Shown: positions 19,988 through 28,070, counted from the stretch's first letter. The stretch: 40,441 nucleotides of DNA from an uncultured Methylococcales bacterium (GCA_903902705.1 CAIUVX010000025.1:1-40441); one strand, 5' to 3'. Program-made: numbers and translations. Notes: generated from the sequence alone by a model not told the origin.

Positions 19988-20998
19988 CTATTCATTTTTG
20001 ATTTTATCCAATTCACCATGATAATAGTATAGAGCTTCTTGTGCTGTTTCAAATTCGATAGGAGGTAAATTAATATTATGTTTTAAACAAAAAAGACGAA
20101 TAATAAAAATGACAAAGTAATCACAATAAAATTGGTCATCTTCTTTGACGGGATTTAGTTGCTGAAGAAAGTTTAGTATTCTGTTATCTACATCTGGATG
20201 TTCGGATTGTTTTATTCTATAAATATCTCTTACTATCAAAAGTGATGAGCAATATACAGACAAAATAGAAATACCTTTTAATAGTTTTTCTGTATCATTG
20301 CCATTTTGGTTAATAAGTGCATCAAATGCAAGTTTATCTGATTCATTTTCTATTTGAATTAATTCATTCATATCTTGACTTAGTTTGCTGAGTTCAGATA
20401 ACTCTTTTTTGCTTTTATTTTTCTTGTTGCTTAACTCTGCTATCTTTTGCCGTTTTACCTCTACTCCAAAGAAGAATGAATCATGATTTTGTGTTAAATG
20501 GGCAAACTCATGGAACATCACAAAAGCAACAGCATCTTGAAAAAGCGTATTCACTTTTTCGGCATACAACTTTTCTTTATTGCAGTTGTGAATTTTTGGA
20601 TTAGGTAGTGATTCATCCCATTTAGAATAATTGTTTGTTAAAGAGATTGACCAATCAAATAACGATTTAGCTCTTTTTAATAATGGAGTGTCAAATTGCA
20701 AGCTACCATTAAACGTACCATCAATCATAGGTTTTTGTATTCCCTCTTCGTGCATCACTAAAGTGGTGTACATGAATGCCCAAAGATGCGACAAATATGT
20801 TTCTTGTATATTAATTGTTCTACTTTTAAGACTTGCAGATGGTGTTTTTACTTTTTCATTGTCATTAATATAATTAATACAAGGAGAAATTTTTCCTGAT
20901 TTTACAGCAAGTTGATGTGCGGATAACGAGGAAGAGTTTATATTCTCAAAAGTATGAATAATATTCGACCATAATACAGTTATTGGTGATTCCATCAT
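19988..20998 (-). CDS. HEXXH zinc metallopeptidase, possibly Lit-like (peptidase U49)
   Basis: 336 residues, A+T-rich. A zinc-protease motif HEFAHLTQNH lies at 163-172, followed about 50 residues later by IENESDKLAFDAL (216-228), where Glu217 or Glu219 would be the third ligand, as in ExxxD-type gluzincins. Between them is a lysine-rich, probably coiled-coil helix (182-212). There is no signal peptide, so the enzyme is probably cytoplasmic. The layout recalls peptidase U49 proteins such as phage-exclusion protein Lit, which cleaves EF-Tu after T4 infection; the homology is suggested, not proven. It precedes the PIN-like gene on the same strand within a toxin-antitoxin island, so a defence role is an inference from context. 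Confidence 0.55.
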   Translation of the reverse strand: MMESPITVLWSNIIHTFENINSSSLSAHQLAVKSGKISPCINYINDNEKVKTPSASLKSRTINIQETYLSHLWAFMYTTLVMHEEGIQKPMIDGTFNGSLQFDTPLLKRAKSLFDWSISLTNNYSKWDESLPNPKIHNCNKEKLYAEKVNTLFQDAVAFVMFHEFAHLTQNHDSFFFGVEVKRQKIAELSNKKNKSKKELSELSKLSQDMNELIQIENESDKLAFDALINQNGNDTEKLLKGISILSVYCSSLLIVRDIYRIKQSEHPDVDNRILNFLQQLNPVKEDDQFYCDYFVIFIIRLFCLKHNINLPPIEFETAQEALYYYHGELDKIKNE

Positions 20999-21057
20999 TT
21001 AATCTCTATTTGCTTTTTAGTATTCTGCCGAATGTTTTAGTTGACGTTCCAGCTTCT

Positions 21058-21429
21058 TTATATATTAGCAACACTGGAACGATTTATCGAATATTCGCGT
21101 ATCCACTGTGCAAAAATCGTTTCCTGTATTTCACCACTGGCAACCGCTAACAGTGTCTGCGTTGCATCCGTTTGAATGGCGGTTAATTTATAACCATTCA
21201 AGCCTAAAAACAAACCCACTGCCAAAAACGCGACCCGCTTGTTGCCATCCACAAACGCATGATTTTTAGCTAAACCTATCGTGTATGCCGCCGCCAAGTC
21301 TGCAAAATCTGGCTCACTATACAAAGCTAAGTTCACTGCCCGATTCAATGCCGAATCTAACAAGCCTTCATCTCGAATACCTGACGCGCCGCCATGTAAA
21401 AGCAAACTTTCATCATGCAGCATAACCAA
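21058..21429 (-). CDS. doc: Doc/Fic-family toxin (death on curing), 5' end uncertain
   Basis: About 121-123 residues with the Fic motif HAFVDGNKR at about 57-65, preceded by GGASGIRDEGLLDSALNRA as in chromosomal Doc toxins, which phosphorylate EF-Tu and block translation. The start is doubtful: the only in-frame candidates are TTG 21429 and ATG 21423, both giving a protein missing roughly ten residues at the N-terminus. The same frame upstream reads EQWINKQLLV, the expected family beginning, and an ATG at 21458-21460 would join it if one A were removed from AAA. A one-base insertion, real or by sequencing, is likely. The upstream gene at 21472 is its probable antitoxin. Confidence 0.85.
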   Translation of the reverse strand: MVMLHDESLLLHGGASGIRDEGLLDSALNRAVNLALYSEPDFADLAAAYTIGLAKNHAFVDGNKRVAFLAVGLFLGLNGYKLTAIQTDATQTLLAVASGEIQETIFAQWIREYSINRSSVANI

Positions 21430-21471
21430 CAGTTGTTTATTAATCCACTGCTCTTTGCATTATTATTTAGA

Positions 21472-21666
21472 CTATGTGTTAAATGTTTCGTGATATTCCT
21501 GCATAAATTCACGCCCAATGTTTAACTGTTCTGCTTGCGCTGTTGTAATTACTGCACTTGGTTTTGATTTTAATTGAGTAATTAATTTTTTTACTTCTAT
21601 GAGTGAATCTTCTGGTAATTTATCAATTTCACGGAACAAATCCAGTTTATATTCTGCGATATTCAT
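21472..21666 (-). CDS. Putative antitoxin of the Doc toxin
   Basis: A 64-residue protein directly upstream of doc. The N-terminal 35 residues (MNIAEYKLDLFREIDKLPED, then SLIEVKKLITQLKSK) form a helical module also found at the start of the VapC partner at 22163-22408. The C-terminal part (AEQLNIGREFMQEYHETFNT) could bind the toxin. It is not a Phd/YefM-type protein, although Doc usually pairs with Phd. The antitoxin role is inferred from position and size. Its stop is 12 bp before the presumed original doc ATG. Confidence 0.65.
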   Translation of the reverse strand: MNIAEYKLDLFREIDKLPEDSLIEVKKLITQLKSKPSAVITTAQAEQLNIGREFMQEYHETFNT

Positions 21667-21743
21667 TTTATTCCCCGTTTAACTCTAACGCGATTGGAAT
21701 GCCTCAGTTGACGCTCCAGCGTCTTTATAGTGAGCGGTGAAAG

Positions 21744-22175
21744 CTATAAAATCTCATCAAACCAGTTCTCTAATTGCAAACCTGAAAAACGCTCAAAGTC
21801 TTTTGTATTGCGTGTCACTAAAATTAAGTTATTGGCTACTGCAATTGCGGCTATTTCGCCATCTGCAAAACCGAATAAATAGCCTGTTTTCATTAATCTA
21901 GCCCGTTCAATGGCTAACCACTCTGCGGCTTGCTGTGTGAACGGTAGAATCTCTAACTTTTGTTGTAACAACATCGCCAAATAACTTTGTAAGCGTTGTT
22001 TTAATTTCGATTCGGGTAAACGTTCGCAACCAAAATGTAATTCATGCCAAACGGTTACTGCCGTTGCGTAATGTCCGTTATAGGCTTTTAGTTTTGCTAA
22101 TACTTGTGCATTAGGTTCGGGTTTTGTGGCTTCTGACAAGATATTTGTATCTAGCAAATAGCTTATCTGTCCCAT
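21744..22175 (-). CDS. vapC: VapC-family PIN-domain ribonuclease toxin
   Basis: A 143-residue PIN-domain protein of VapC type. The acidic active-site residues are present: Asp9 in YLLDTNILSE, Glu45 in TVWHELHFG, Asp105 in GFADGEIAAIA and Asp126 in TRNTKDFERF. VapC toxins cleave tRNA or rRNA. The ATG at 22175 lies inside the 3' end of the upstream antitoxin gene (13-bp overlap), the usual translational coupling of such modules. It looks intact. Confidence 0.93.
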   Translation of the reverse strand: MGQISYLLDTNILSEATKPEPNAQVLAKLKAYNGHYATAVTVWHELHFGCERLPESKLKQRLQSYLAMLLQQKLEILPFTQQAAEWLAIERARLMKTGYLFGFADGEIAAIAVANNLILVTRNTKDFERFSGLQLENWFDEIL

Positions 22176-22408
22176 GAAAAATCTCGTCCGTTGCTTTTAT
22201 CGCGCCAGCTTGCAATCATTTCATCGGTTAATTCTTCATTGTCATTAAACTGAGCTTGTTCACGCCATTGTTCAATGCCTAGCCAAACCGAGGCTATTTT
22301 TTGTTCAACTTTGAATTTAGCAATGATTTTTTCTAATTCACACAGCGATTCTTCCGATAATTCTTCCAGTTGATGCGTGATGTGTAGTCGATGTTCAGCA
22401 ATGTTCAT
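22163..22408 (-). CDS. Antitoxin partner of VapC
   Basis: An 81-residue protein overlapping vapC by 13 bp. Residues 1-34 (MNIAEHRLHITHQLEELSEE, then SLCELEKIIAKFKV) resemble the start of the presumed Doc antitoxin at 21472-21666. The C-terminus, WLGIEQWREQAQFNDNEELT with DEMIASWRDKSNGRDFSWDR, is acidic and aromatic, as in VapC-wrapping antitoxin tails. It is expected to neutralise VapC and repress the operon. No AbrB, RHH or Phd DNA-binding motif is obvious, so the N-terminal module may be the oligomerisation or DNA-binding part. Confidence 0.8.
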   Translation of the reverse strand: MNIAEHRLHITHQLEELSEESLCELEKIIAKFKVEQKIASVWLGIEQWREQAQFNDNEELTDEMIASWRDKSNGRDFSWDR

Positions 22409-22430
22409 TTCAATGTCCTTTAGTGGAAAT

Positions 22431-22457
22431 GTTGGGTTACGCTATTGCTAACCCAAC
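22431..22457. repeat. GTTGGGTTA / TAACCCAAC palindrome
   Basis: Nine-base perfect arms (22431-22439 and 22449-22457) enclose CGCTATTGC. It lies between fmdB and the VapC antitoxin gene and marks the right border of the accessory island, mirroring the related element at 18369-18397 at the left border. Confidence 0.75.
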
Positions 22458-22471
22458 ATACAATTACAATA

Positions 22472-22729
22472 TTAAGATTTTGGACAGCTACTGGTATTGC
22501 AGGCACTTGAGGGGGCGGTGGCTTCACCCGCAACATTTTTCTTAGTACCGCTTTTAAAATCCGTTTCATACCAGCCTGTGCCTTTGAGTCTAAAACCTGC
22601 CGCTGAGATTTTTTTCATCAATTCAGGTTGCGTGCAAGCGGGGCAAACGATTAACGGTTCGGCATTGAGTTTTTGTAATGCTTCGTGGGTGTGACCGCAC
22701 GATTTGCATTGATATTCATAAATTGGCAT
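22472..22729 (-). CDS. FmdB-family zinc-ribbon protein
   Basis: An 85-residue zinc ribbon protein. MPIYEYQCKSCGHTHEALQK holds the first knuckle (Cys8, Cys11) and VCPACTQPELMKKISAAGFR the second (Cys29, Cys32), followed by the conserved GTGWYETDFK. The C-terminal tail holds two extra cysteines. The family is named after a putative formamidase regulator, but its role is not established. In many proteobacteria it sits just upstream of aspS; here about 4.2 kb of toxin-antitoxin DNA lies between them. It is divergent from pyrC with about 100 bp between starts. Confidence 0.9.
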   Translation of the reverse strand: MPIYEYQCKSCGHTHEALQKLNAEPLIVCPACTQPELMKKISAAGFRLKGTGWYETDFKSGTKKNVAGEATAPSSACNTSSCPKS

Positions 22730-22830
22730 AACGAACTCCGTAAAAAACAGTAGATAGTGAGGTGAGTGTTAGTTTTTCAACGCGCTTACCTATAGAATAA
22801 CCCGCTATTTTACAGATTTACGGCTTAACA

Positions 22831-23856
22831 ATGAAAACATTAACGATTATTCGTCCTGATGATTGGCATATTCATGTCAGAAATGGCGTAATTTTAAAGA
22901 CTGTGTTGCCTCACACGGCACAACAATTTGCCCGCGCCATTATTATGCCTAACCTGAAACCACCTGTGACTACCGTTGCACAAGCCTTGGTTTATCGGGA
23001 GGAAATTTTATCCGCTTTGCCGCAAGGTGCGAAATTTACGCCGTTAATGACTTTATATTTAACGGCGGCAACCACGATTGCAGAAATCAAAGCCGCCGCT
23101 GAATCTGAACACATTTATGCGTTTAAATTGTATCCCGCTGGGGCAACGACCAATTCAGATGCGGGTGTGGCGGATATTAATGCTATTTATCCGTTGTTAG
23201 CCGCACTGGAAAAGTACGCGTTACCGTTATTAGTGCATGGTGAAGTCACTGATGATAACTGCGATATTTTTGATAGAGAACGCGTGTTTGTTGACCGTCA
23301 TTTGACTGCTATCATGCGTGATTTTCCACACTTGCGCGTAGTGCTGGAACACGTTACTACCAGCGAAGCGGTACAATTTGTTGAAGCAGCGAGTGATAAT
23401 ATCGCCGCAACCATTACCCCGCAACACTTATTATTTAATCGTAATGCGATTTTAGCAGGTGGTATAAAGCCGCATTATTATTGTTTGCCGATTTTGAAAC
23501 GCGAAACCCATAGACAGGCGTTAATCAAAGCAGCTACCAGCGGTAATGCTAAATTCTTTTTAGGCACTGATTCCGCGCCACACACACGCGATTTAAAAGA
23601 AAATGCCTGTGGTTGTGCAGGCTGTTACAGCGCGTTTGGCGCGTTAGAACTGTATGCTGAGGCGTTTGAGCAAGCCGACGCGCTGGATAAATTAGAGGGC
23701 TTTGCCAGTTTTTATGGTGCAGATTTTTATCGCTTGCCCAGAAACACTGATACCATCACGCTGGAAAAACAAACTTGGACGATCCCCCATACATACAGTG
23801 ATATTACCCCGTTAAAAGCGGGTGAAAATCTGAGTTGGAAATTGGTTAGCGCGTAA
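22831..23856 (+). CDS. pyrC: Dihydroorotase
   Basis: A 341-residue class II dihydroorotase closing carbamoyl-aspartate to dihydroorotate in pyrimidine synthesis. The binuclear zinc ligands are all visible: His13 and His15 (DDWHIHVRNG), carboxylated Lys99 (YAFKLYPAGATTNS), His136 (LLVHGEV), His174 (LEHVTT) and Asp247 (LGTDSAPH). They keep a constant offset of three from the E. coli PyrC ligands. The ATG at 22831 gives the family N-terminus MKTLTIIRPDDWHIH. It is followed by rnt in the same direction, with a repeat between. Confidence 0.97.
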   Translation: MKTLTIIRPDDWHIHVRNGVILKTVLPHTAQQFARAIIMPNLKPPVTTVAQALVYREEILSALPQGAKFTPLMTLYLTAATTIAEIKAAAESEHIYAFKLYPAGATTNSDAGVADINAIYPLLAALEKYALPLLVHGEVTDDNCDIFDRERVFVDRHLTAIMRDFPHLRVVLEHVTTSEAVQFVEAASDNIAATITPQHLLFNRNAILAGGIKPHYYCLPILKRETHRQALIKAATSGNAKFFLGTDSAPHTRDLKENACGCAGCYSAFGALELYAEAFEQADALDKLEGFASFYGADFYRLPRNTDTITLEKQTWTIPHTYSDITPLKAGENLSWKLVSA

Positions 23857-23907
23857 ATCTACATCTACCTCGCGTATGAAAACACGGCGCGGCGCACCGT
23901 CACTGCA

Positions 23908-23928
23908 TTCCCATGCTGCGCGTGGGAA
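23908..23928. repeat. TTCCCATGC-TGC-GCGTGGGAA palindrome
   Basis: A 21-nt imperfect palindrome (one T/G mismatch) of the same family as 3925-3945, located between pyrC and rnt. Confidence 0.75.
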
Positions 23929-23969
23929 CGAGAAATAAATTTTACTATTTGGATTAAAATCAAAACTTA

Positions 23970-24608
23970 ATGGATACCCCAATCATCCCGCTAGAAAAAC
24001 GCTTTAGAGGTTATCTGCCTGTTGTTATCGACATCGAAACCGCAGGCTTTAATGCCAAGAAAAATGCGTTATTAGAAATCGCCGCTGTTATTGTGGAACT
24101 GAACAGCAATTGTGAACTGCATATTACTGAACATTACACCACCCACGTTATACCGTTTAAAAATTCTGAGTTAGACGAAGCCGCGCTTAAATTTAACGGC
24201 ATAGACCCTTATCATCCGTTTCGCATGGCGATTGATGAAAAAGACGCGCTGGAGATGATGTTTAAACCGATTAGAGCGGCGATTAAACGTAATAACTGCA
24301 CAAAAGCGATTTTAGTCGGACATAATCCCGCATTCGATATTGCCTTTTTGAATGCGGCGGTTCATCGCACTCAAATGAAACGTAACCCATTTCATCCGTT
24401 TAGCACCTTTGATACCGCAACTTTAGGTGGTTTAGCGTATCAACAAACGGTATTGGCAAAAGTTGCGCAAGCGGCGGGGATGGAGTGGGATAATGAGAAA
24501 GCGCATTCTGCACTCTATGATGCAGAAAAAACCGCAGAATTATTTTGTAAGATTGTGAATCGTTGGAAACATCTGGAAGCACATGAACACTCACCATCTA
24601 TCACATAA
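23970..24608 (+). CDS. rnt: Ribonuclease T
   Basis: A 212-residue DEDD-type 3'-5' exonuclease that trims tRNA and other stable RNA 3' ends. Asp21 and Glu23 stand in VVIDIETAGFNAKKNALLEI, the second acidic motif in VGHNPAFDIAFLNAAVHR, and the general-base His and last Asp in KAHSALYDAEKTAEL. Length agrees with E. coli RNase T (215). A pyrC-rnt order is also known from other gammaproteobacteria. The DUF4431-like gene follows after 18 bp. Confidence 0.96.
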   Translation: MDTPIIPLEKRFRGYLPVVIDIETAGFNAKKNALLEIAAVIVELNSNCELHITEHYTTHVIPFKNSELDEAALKFNGIDPYHPFRMAIDEKDALEMMFKPIRAAIKRNNCTKAILVGHNPAFDIAFLNAAVHRTQMKRNPFHPFSTFDTATLGGLAYQQTVLAKVAQAAGMEWDNEKAHSALYDAEKTAELFCKIVNRWKHLEAHEHSPSIT

Positions 24609-24626
24609 TATGCAAAGAGAGAATCT

Positions 24627-25034
24627 ATGAACACATTTAAAATCATTAAAGCAACAGCTATTTCACTCGTCTTGTGGTTTGCTAGTAGTATTGCTTTTGC
24701 ACAAAGCTATGAATACGATAAACAGACGACAATCGAAGGTATTTTAATTTCATCAACCGCCGAACCTGAAATTACATACGATGAAAAACCTCATCAGTTC
24801 CCATCTTTGAAATTACTTAAACCGATTTCAGTGTTATGCGCTACCAAAGAAACAGATTCTTGCCAGCCAGAAACGGGGGTTACTTTGTTGCATTTGGTAC
24901 TAAAGGAAGAGCAAATGAAGCAATTCAAAAAATTGAAAGGTAAGACTGTTAAATTAAGCGGAAATTTGTTTCATTCGGATAACGGTCATCATTTCACTTC
25001 AGTATTGTTGGATGTGGAGTCAATAAATCCTTAG
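24627..25034 (+). CDS. Exported DUF4431-like protein
   Basis: A 135-residue secreted protein. A signal peptide of about 25 residues ends at SIAFA-QS. The mature part has LKPISVLCATKETDSC with a likely disulfide pair and ends KLSGNLFHSDNGHHFTSVLL, closely similar in pattern to the C-terminal motif of DUF4431 proteins. No function is known for that family. An AGAGAG ribosome-binding site lies upstream of the ATG, and the gene probably shares the rnt transcript. Confidence 0.7.
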   Translation: MNTFKIIKATAISLVLWFASSIAFAQSYEYDKQTTIEGILISSTAEPEITYDEKPHQFPSLKLLKPISVLCATKETDSCQPETGVTLLHLVLKEEQMKQFKKLKGKTVKLSGNLFHSDNGHHFTSVLLDVESINP

Positions 25035-25084
25035 CAAAGATCATAAATGGCGTAGGCGCGAAGATGTCACGCCTACACCAGTGA

Positions 25085-25399
25085 TTATTCGGCAGTCGCC
25101 GCTAACATCGTCGCTAATTCACCTTTTTGATACAAATCAGTGATGATGTCACAACCACCGACTAATTCGCCTTTGATATAAAGTTGCGGGTAAGTCGGCC
25201 AATGTGAATACTCTTTCAATGCTTCACGCAATTCGGGGTCTTCAAAAATATTGACTGCCAGATATTTGGCATCGCACGCTGCTAACACTTGCACGGTTTG
25301 CCCAGAAAAACCACATTGTGGAAAATTGGGTGTACCTTTCATGTATAAAACCACAGGATTATTTTCCAGTTGGTCTTTAATTTTTTCTATAACGTTCAT
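25085..25399 (-). CDS. grxD: Monothiol glutaredoxin (CGFS type)
   Basis: About 104 residues from the ATG at 25399. The active site FPQCGFSGQ (Cys29) and the glutathione-binding WPTYPQLYIKGELVGGCDI are typical of Grx4/GrxD, which binds a glutathione-coordinated 2Fe-2S cluster with BolA-type partners and supplies Fe-S clusters. The ATG at 25399 is preferred over GTG 25411 because GAGTGA lies upstream and the family begins at this Met. It is divergent from hemF. Confidence 0.95.
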   Translation of the reverse strand: MNVIEKIKDQLENNPVVLYMKGTPNFPQCGFSGQTVQVLAACDAKYLAVNIFEDPELREALKEYSHWPTYPQLYIKGELVGGCDIITDLYQKGELATMLAATAE

Positions 25400-25483
25400 A
25401 ATAATAGTCACTCAAATCAATAAAAACTGACCCAGTCTATCAACTTTGAACAAATATTGCCAACGTGTGCTTAATTGTGGCTT

Positions 25484-25489
25484 TATAAT
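25484..25489 (+). promoter_or_regulatory. Candidate -10 box of hemF
   Basis: A consensus TATAAT 45 bp before the hemF ATG. The -35 at 17-bp spacing (CAACGT) is poor; TTGCCA at 25457-25462 is 21 bp away. Treat it as a weak prediction. Confidence 0.35.
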
Positions 25490-25533
25490 TAACACCAAAC
25501 TATTTACTTAACCAACGATATACAGGCTTACCT

Positions 25534-26448
25534 ATGCACACCGATGACATTGCCAGAGTAAAAAACTACTTGCTTGATTTACAAGACCGTATTTGTAAAG
25601 CGTTGGAAGATGTAGAACCCAAAGCGCGTTTTATCGAAGATAAATGGCAACGCACTGATGGTGGCGGCGGTAGAACCCGCGTACTAAGCAATGGCGATGT
25701 ATTTGAACAAGGTGGGGTAAATTTTTCTCATGTGACGGGTTTTAAATTACCGCCATCAGCAACTGCGAAACGTCCAGAATTGACTAATCGGCAATTTCAA
25801 GCGATGGGCGTGTCATTAGTGATTCATCCTAAAAACCCCTACGTTCCCACTTCACACGCCAATGTACGTTTTTTAATTGCCGAAGAAAAAGGCGAAGCCA
25901 GTGTTTGGTGGTTTGGTGGCGGTTTTGATTTAACGCCGTATTATCCATTTAAAGAAGACGTGATTCATTGGCATGAAAATGCACTTGCCGCTTGCCAGCC
26001 TTTTGGAAAACATTTATATCCCAATTATAAAAAATGGTGTGATGATTATTTTTATCTTCCACATCGTGATGAAACACGCGGGGTCGGCGGTTTGTTTTTT
26101 GATGATTTGAATGAAGGCGACTTTGAACACTGTTTTGCCTTTATGCGTAGCGTCGGCGATCATTACATCACAGGTTATTTACCTATCGTACAAAAGCGCA
26201 AAAACACGCCTTATGAAGCCAGAGAGCGTAATTTTCAACTGTATCGCCGTGGACGTTATGTGGAATTTAATTTCATTTATGACCGTGGTACGTTATTCGG
26301 CTTGCAATCGGGTGGACGCACTGAATCTATTTTGATGTCTATGCCACCTATCGCGCATTGGCAATATAATTGGCAACCTCTGTCAGGCAGCCCAGAAGAA
26401 GAGCTTTATGAAACTTATTTGAAACCTCAGAATTGGCTGGATATTTAA
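25534..26448 (+). CDS. hemF: Oxygen-dependent coproporphyrinogen III oxidase
   Basis: A 304-residue aerobic enzyme of heme synthesis that decarboxylates coproporphyrinogen III to protoporphyrinogen IX. The family blocks are all there: [67 protein letters not shown] and [20 protein letters not shown]. Length equals E. coli HemF to within a few residues. The last 101 bp overlap an ORF on the opposite strand. Confidence 0.97.
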   Translation: MHTDDIARVKNYLLDLQDRICKALEDVEPKARFIEDKWQRTDGGGGRTRVLSNGDVFEQGGVNFSHVTGFKLPPSATAKRPELTNRQFQAMGVSLVIHPKNPYVPTSHANVRFLIAEEKGEASVWWFGGGFDLTPYYPFKEDVIHWHENALAACQPFGKHLYPNYKKWCDDYFYLPHRDETRGVGGLFFDDLNEGDFEHCFAFMRSVGDHYITGYLPIVQKRKNTPYEARERNFQLYRRGRYVEFNFIYDRGTLFGLQSGGRTESILMSMPPIAHWQYNWQPLSGSPEEELYETYLKPQNWLDI

Positions 26449-26818
26449 ACATTCTGTATGTTTGGTCTAACAGGTTATTGCGGTCTGTATAAATTCCATC
26501 GTTGCTTGTGTCACGCGCCGCATTAACTTCTTCTTTGGCTTGGCTTTTGTTTTCCGATATACTGCCAACGGAAGAAGCTTGCTTGTCGTCCGTTTTGGAC
26601 GTTTCAGCGGGGGACTCTTTTAGAGGTGCATCATGCGCGGCAAGAGGCTTTTTCCACATAGTTATAATCGCAAGTTTTTTCCTGCCTGCCCTGATTTCTT
26701 GCACTACAAATACTTCATTACCAATCCGCTTAGATAACTCAATAGTATTATTCTTTTTTCCTTGCTCTATATTGTCTGGCGACATAAAGTACATCGGCAA
26801 TGCTTTCAATGTCTTCAT
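26348..26818 (-). CDS. Hypothetical protein, possibly phage-derived
   Basis: A 156-residue ORF whose last third of a hundred residues is read antisense through the end of hemF. The first 60 residues ([20 protein letters not shown], then [20 protein letters not shown] and [11 protein letters not shown]) recall C-terminal domains of phage head-morphogenesis or polyvalent proteins; this is a pattern impression, not an identification. Residues 65-120 are low-complexity and charged. Antisense overlap with a conserved gene suggests that the original 3' end is lost and the present C-terminus is accidental. It may be a remnant rather than a working gene. Confidence 0.4.
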   Translation of the reverse strand: MKTLKALPMYFMSPDNIEQGKKNNTIELSKRIGNEVFVVQEIRAGRKKLAIITMWKKPLAAHDAPLKESPAETSKTDDKQASSVGSISENKSQAKEEVNAARDTSNDGIYTDRNNLLDQTYRMFKYPANSEVSNKFHKALLLGCLTEVANYIANAR

Positions 26819-26902
26819 TAGTTACCCGTTACCTGACGAAGAGTCCAAGATATGTTTTTGAACTCCTTTTTTACGGCTATCGCATCCTAACAATCCACCA
26901 TC

Positions 26903-28018
26903 TTAAAAGAGAAAATCAAAGGAATCGGAGGCTTTTGGTATGCGGTAGGATTTGAGCCATGCTTTGAGTGCCGTCGGATTTTTCGCGAGTTTAATATCTG
27001 CTTGTAAATATTTGATATTACCTTGCAATTCTTTCATATCATTGTCTAAAGCTCTCATTAGGGTTTCGGGCTTTAGATGACAAAGTGGTGATATATCCAT
27101 TTGTACTCTGAACGGATATTCAATTTGCTTAATTTCTTCTGATAACTCATTAAGCTGTTCTTGCAAGATTTTATTAAAATGTTTTAAACGGTCTTCTGCG
27201 ATATTGTTCAGATGTGCTTGATCGATTTGTTCAATTTCCAATTGTAGTTCCAAAAGCCCTAATAAGTCTTTTTTGGTGTATGCCGCGTTTACTTTTTGCA
27301 TGAGCTTGGTTTTGCGTTCGCGCTCTTGTTCGTCTGGCTCACGGTCTGGATGCAAACTGGCAGCCAATTTTCGATAAACTTCGCGTATCGATTTACTGAC
27401 ATTTTCTTGCTCCTGTTTTTGCTTGGATTCTTTTTTGAGCTGTTTCTCAGTTTTTTTACCTTGCTGGGCTTGCGCTTGTTGATTTTCTTTTTCCCGCAAC
27501 TTCTCTTTCAACAGTGCTTGCATTTTTTCGGGTGAATTTATATCAAATTCATCGCCTAACTCTACACCTAAGATGTTACGCATCATGGCTTTCATCATGT
27601 CTTCTGTTGCCTCATCAAGCATTTCCTTCTCGGTGTCAAAATCACTATCTTCCGCATATTTGTTGTACAGCTCTTTCAGCTCTTCTTTACCGTGATCAAA
27701 AACCAGTTCATAGCTTAATTCACCAAGTATATGTCGCAGCTTTTTTTTATCAGTTTTGCTAAAGGCTTTGTTGTCGTAAGCTTTATCTAGCAAATGTAGC
27801 CATTCAATTCTATGGTCATTAAAATTATCCAGCAATGGCTGATAGGACTCATTAATACGATGATTGTACTGTGGTAGTGTTTCTTGCCACTCAAGCACTC
27901 GCTTTTTTTGAACGTCAATTGTTTTAATTAAGGTGTTGAATTTTTTTTGCGCTTTGGATAAAACTTTTTTTTCAGCTTCATCAGCAATATGCACAATATT
28001 ACGATTTGATGGTGTCAT
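26903..28018 (-). CDS. J-domain (DnaJ-like) protein with charged helical arms
   Basis: A 371-residue protein with a J-domain signature in the second half: SIREVYRKLAASLHPDREPD, HPD at 223-225, followed by QKVNAAYTKKDLLGLLELQ. The J-domain would stimulate an Hsp70. Flanking regions are almost wholly helical: a long N-terminal part (1-180), a Lys/Gln-rich linker (180-208) and a C-terminal coiled-coil-like arm (260-350). No Gly/Phe region, zinc finger or client-binding domain of true DnaJ is present. Such J-proteins occur in gammaproteobacteria without known function. Confidence 0.75.
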   Translation of the reverse strand: MTPSNRNIVHIADEAEKKVLSKAQKKFNTLIKTIDVQKKRVLEWQETLPQYNHRINESYQPLLDNFNDHRIEWLHLLDKAYDNKAFSKTDKKKLRHILGELSYELVFDHGKEELKELYNKYAEDSDFDTEKEMLDEATEDMMKAMMRNILGVELGDEFDINSPEKMQALLKEKLREKENQQAQAQQGKKTEKQLKKESKQKQEQENVSKSIREVYRKLAASLHPDREPDEQERERKTKLMQKVNAAYTKKDLLGLLELQLEIEQIDQAHLNNIAEDRLKHFNKILQEQLNELSEEIKQIEYPFRVQMDISPLCHLKPETLMRALDNDMKELQGNIKYLQADIKLAKNPTALKAWLKSYRIPKASDSFDFLF

Positions 28019-28070
28019 AGGATTTACTAAAAGATTTGCTTAAGCGAGGGTTTTCTTAAAAAATAGTGTT

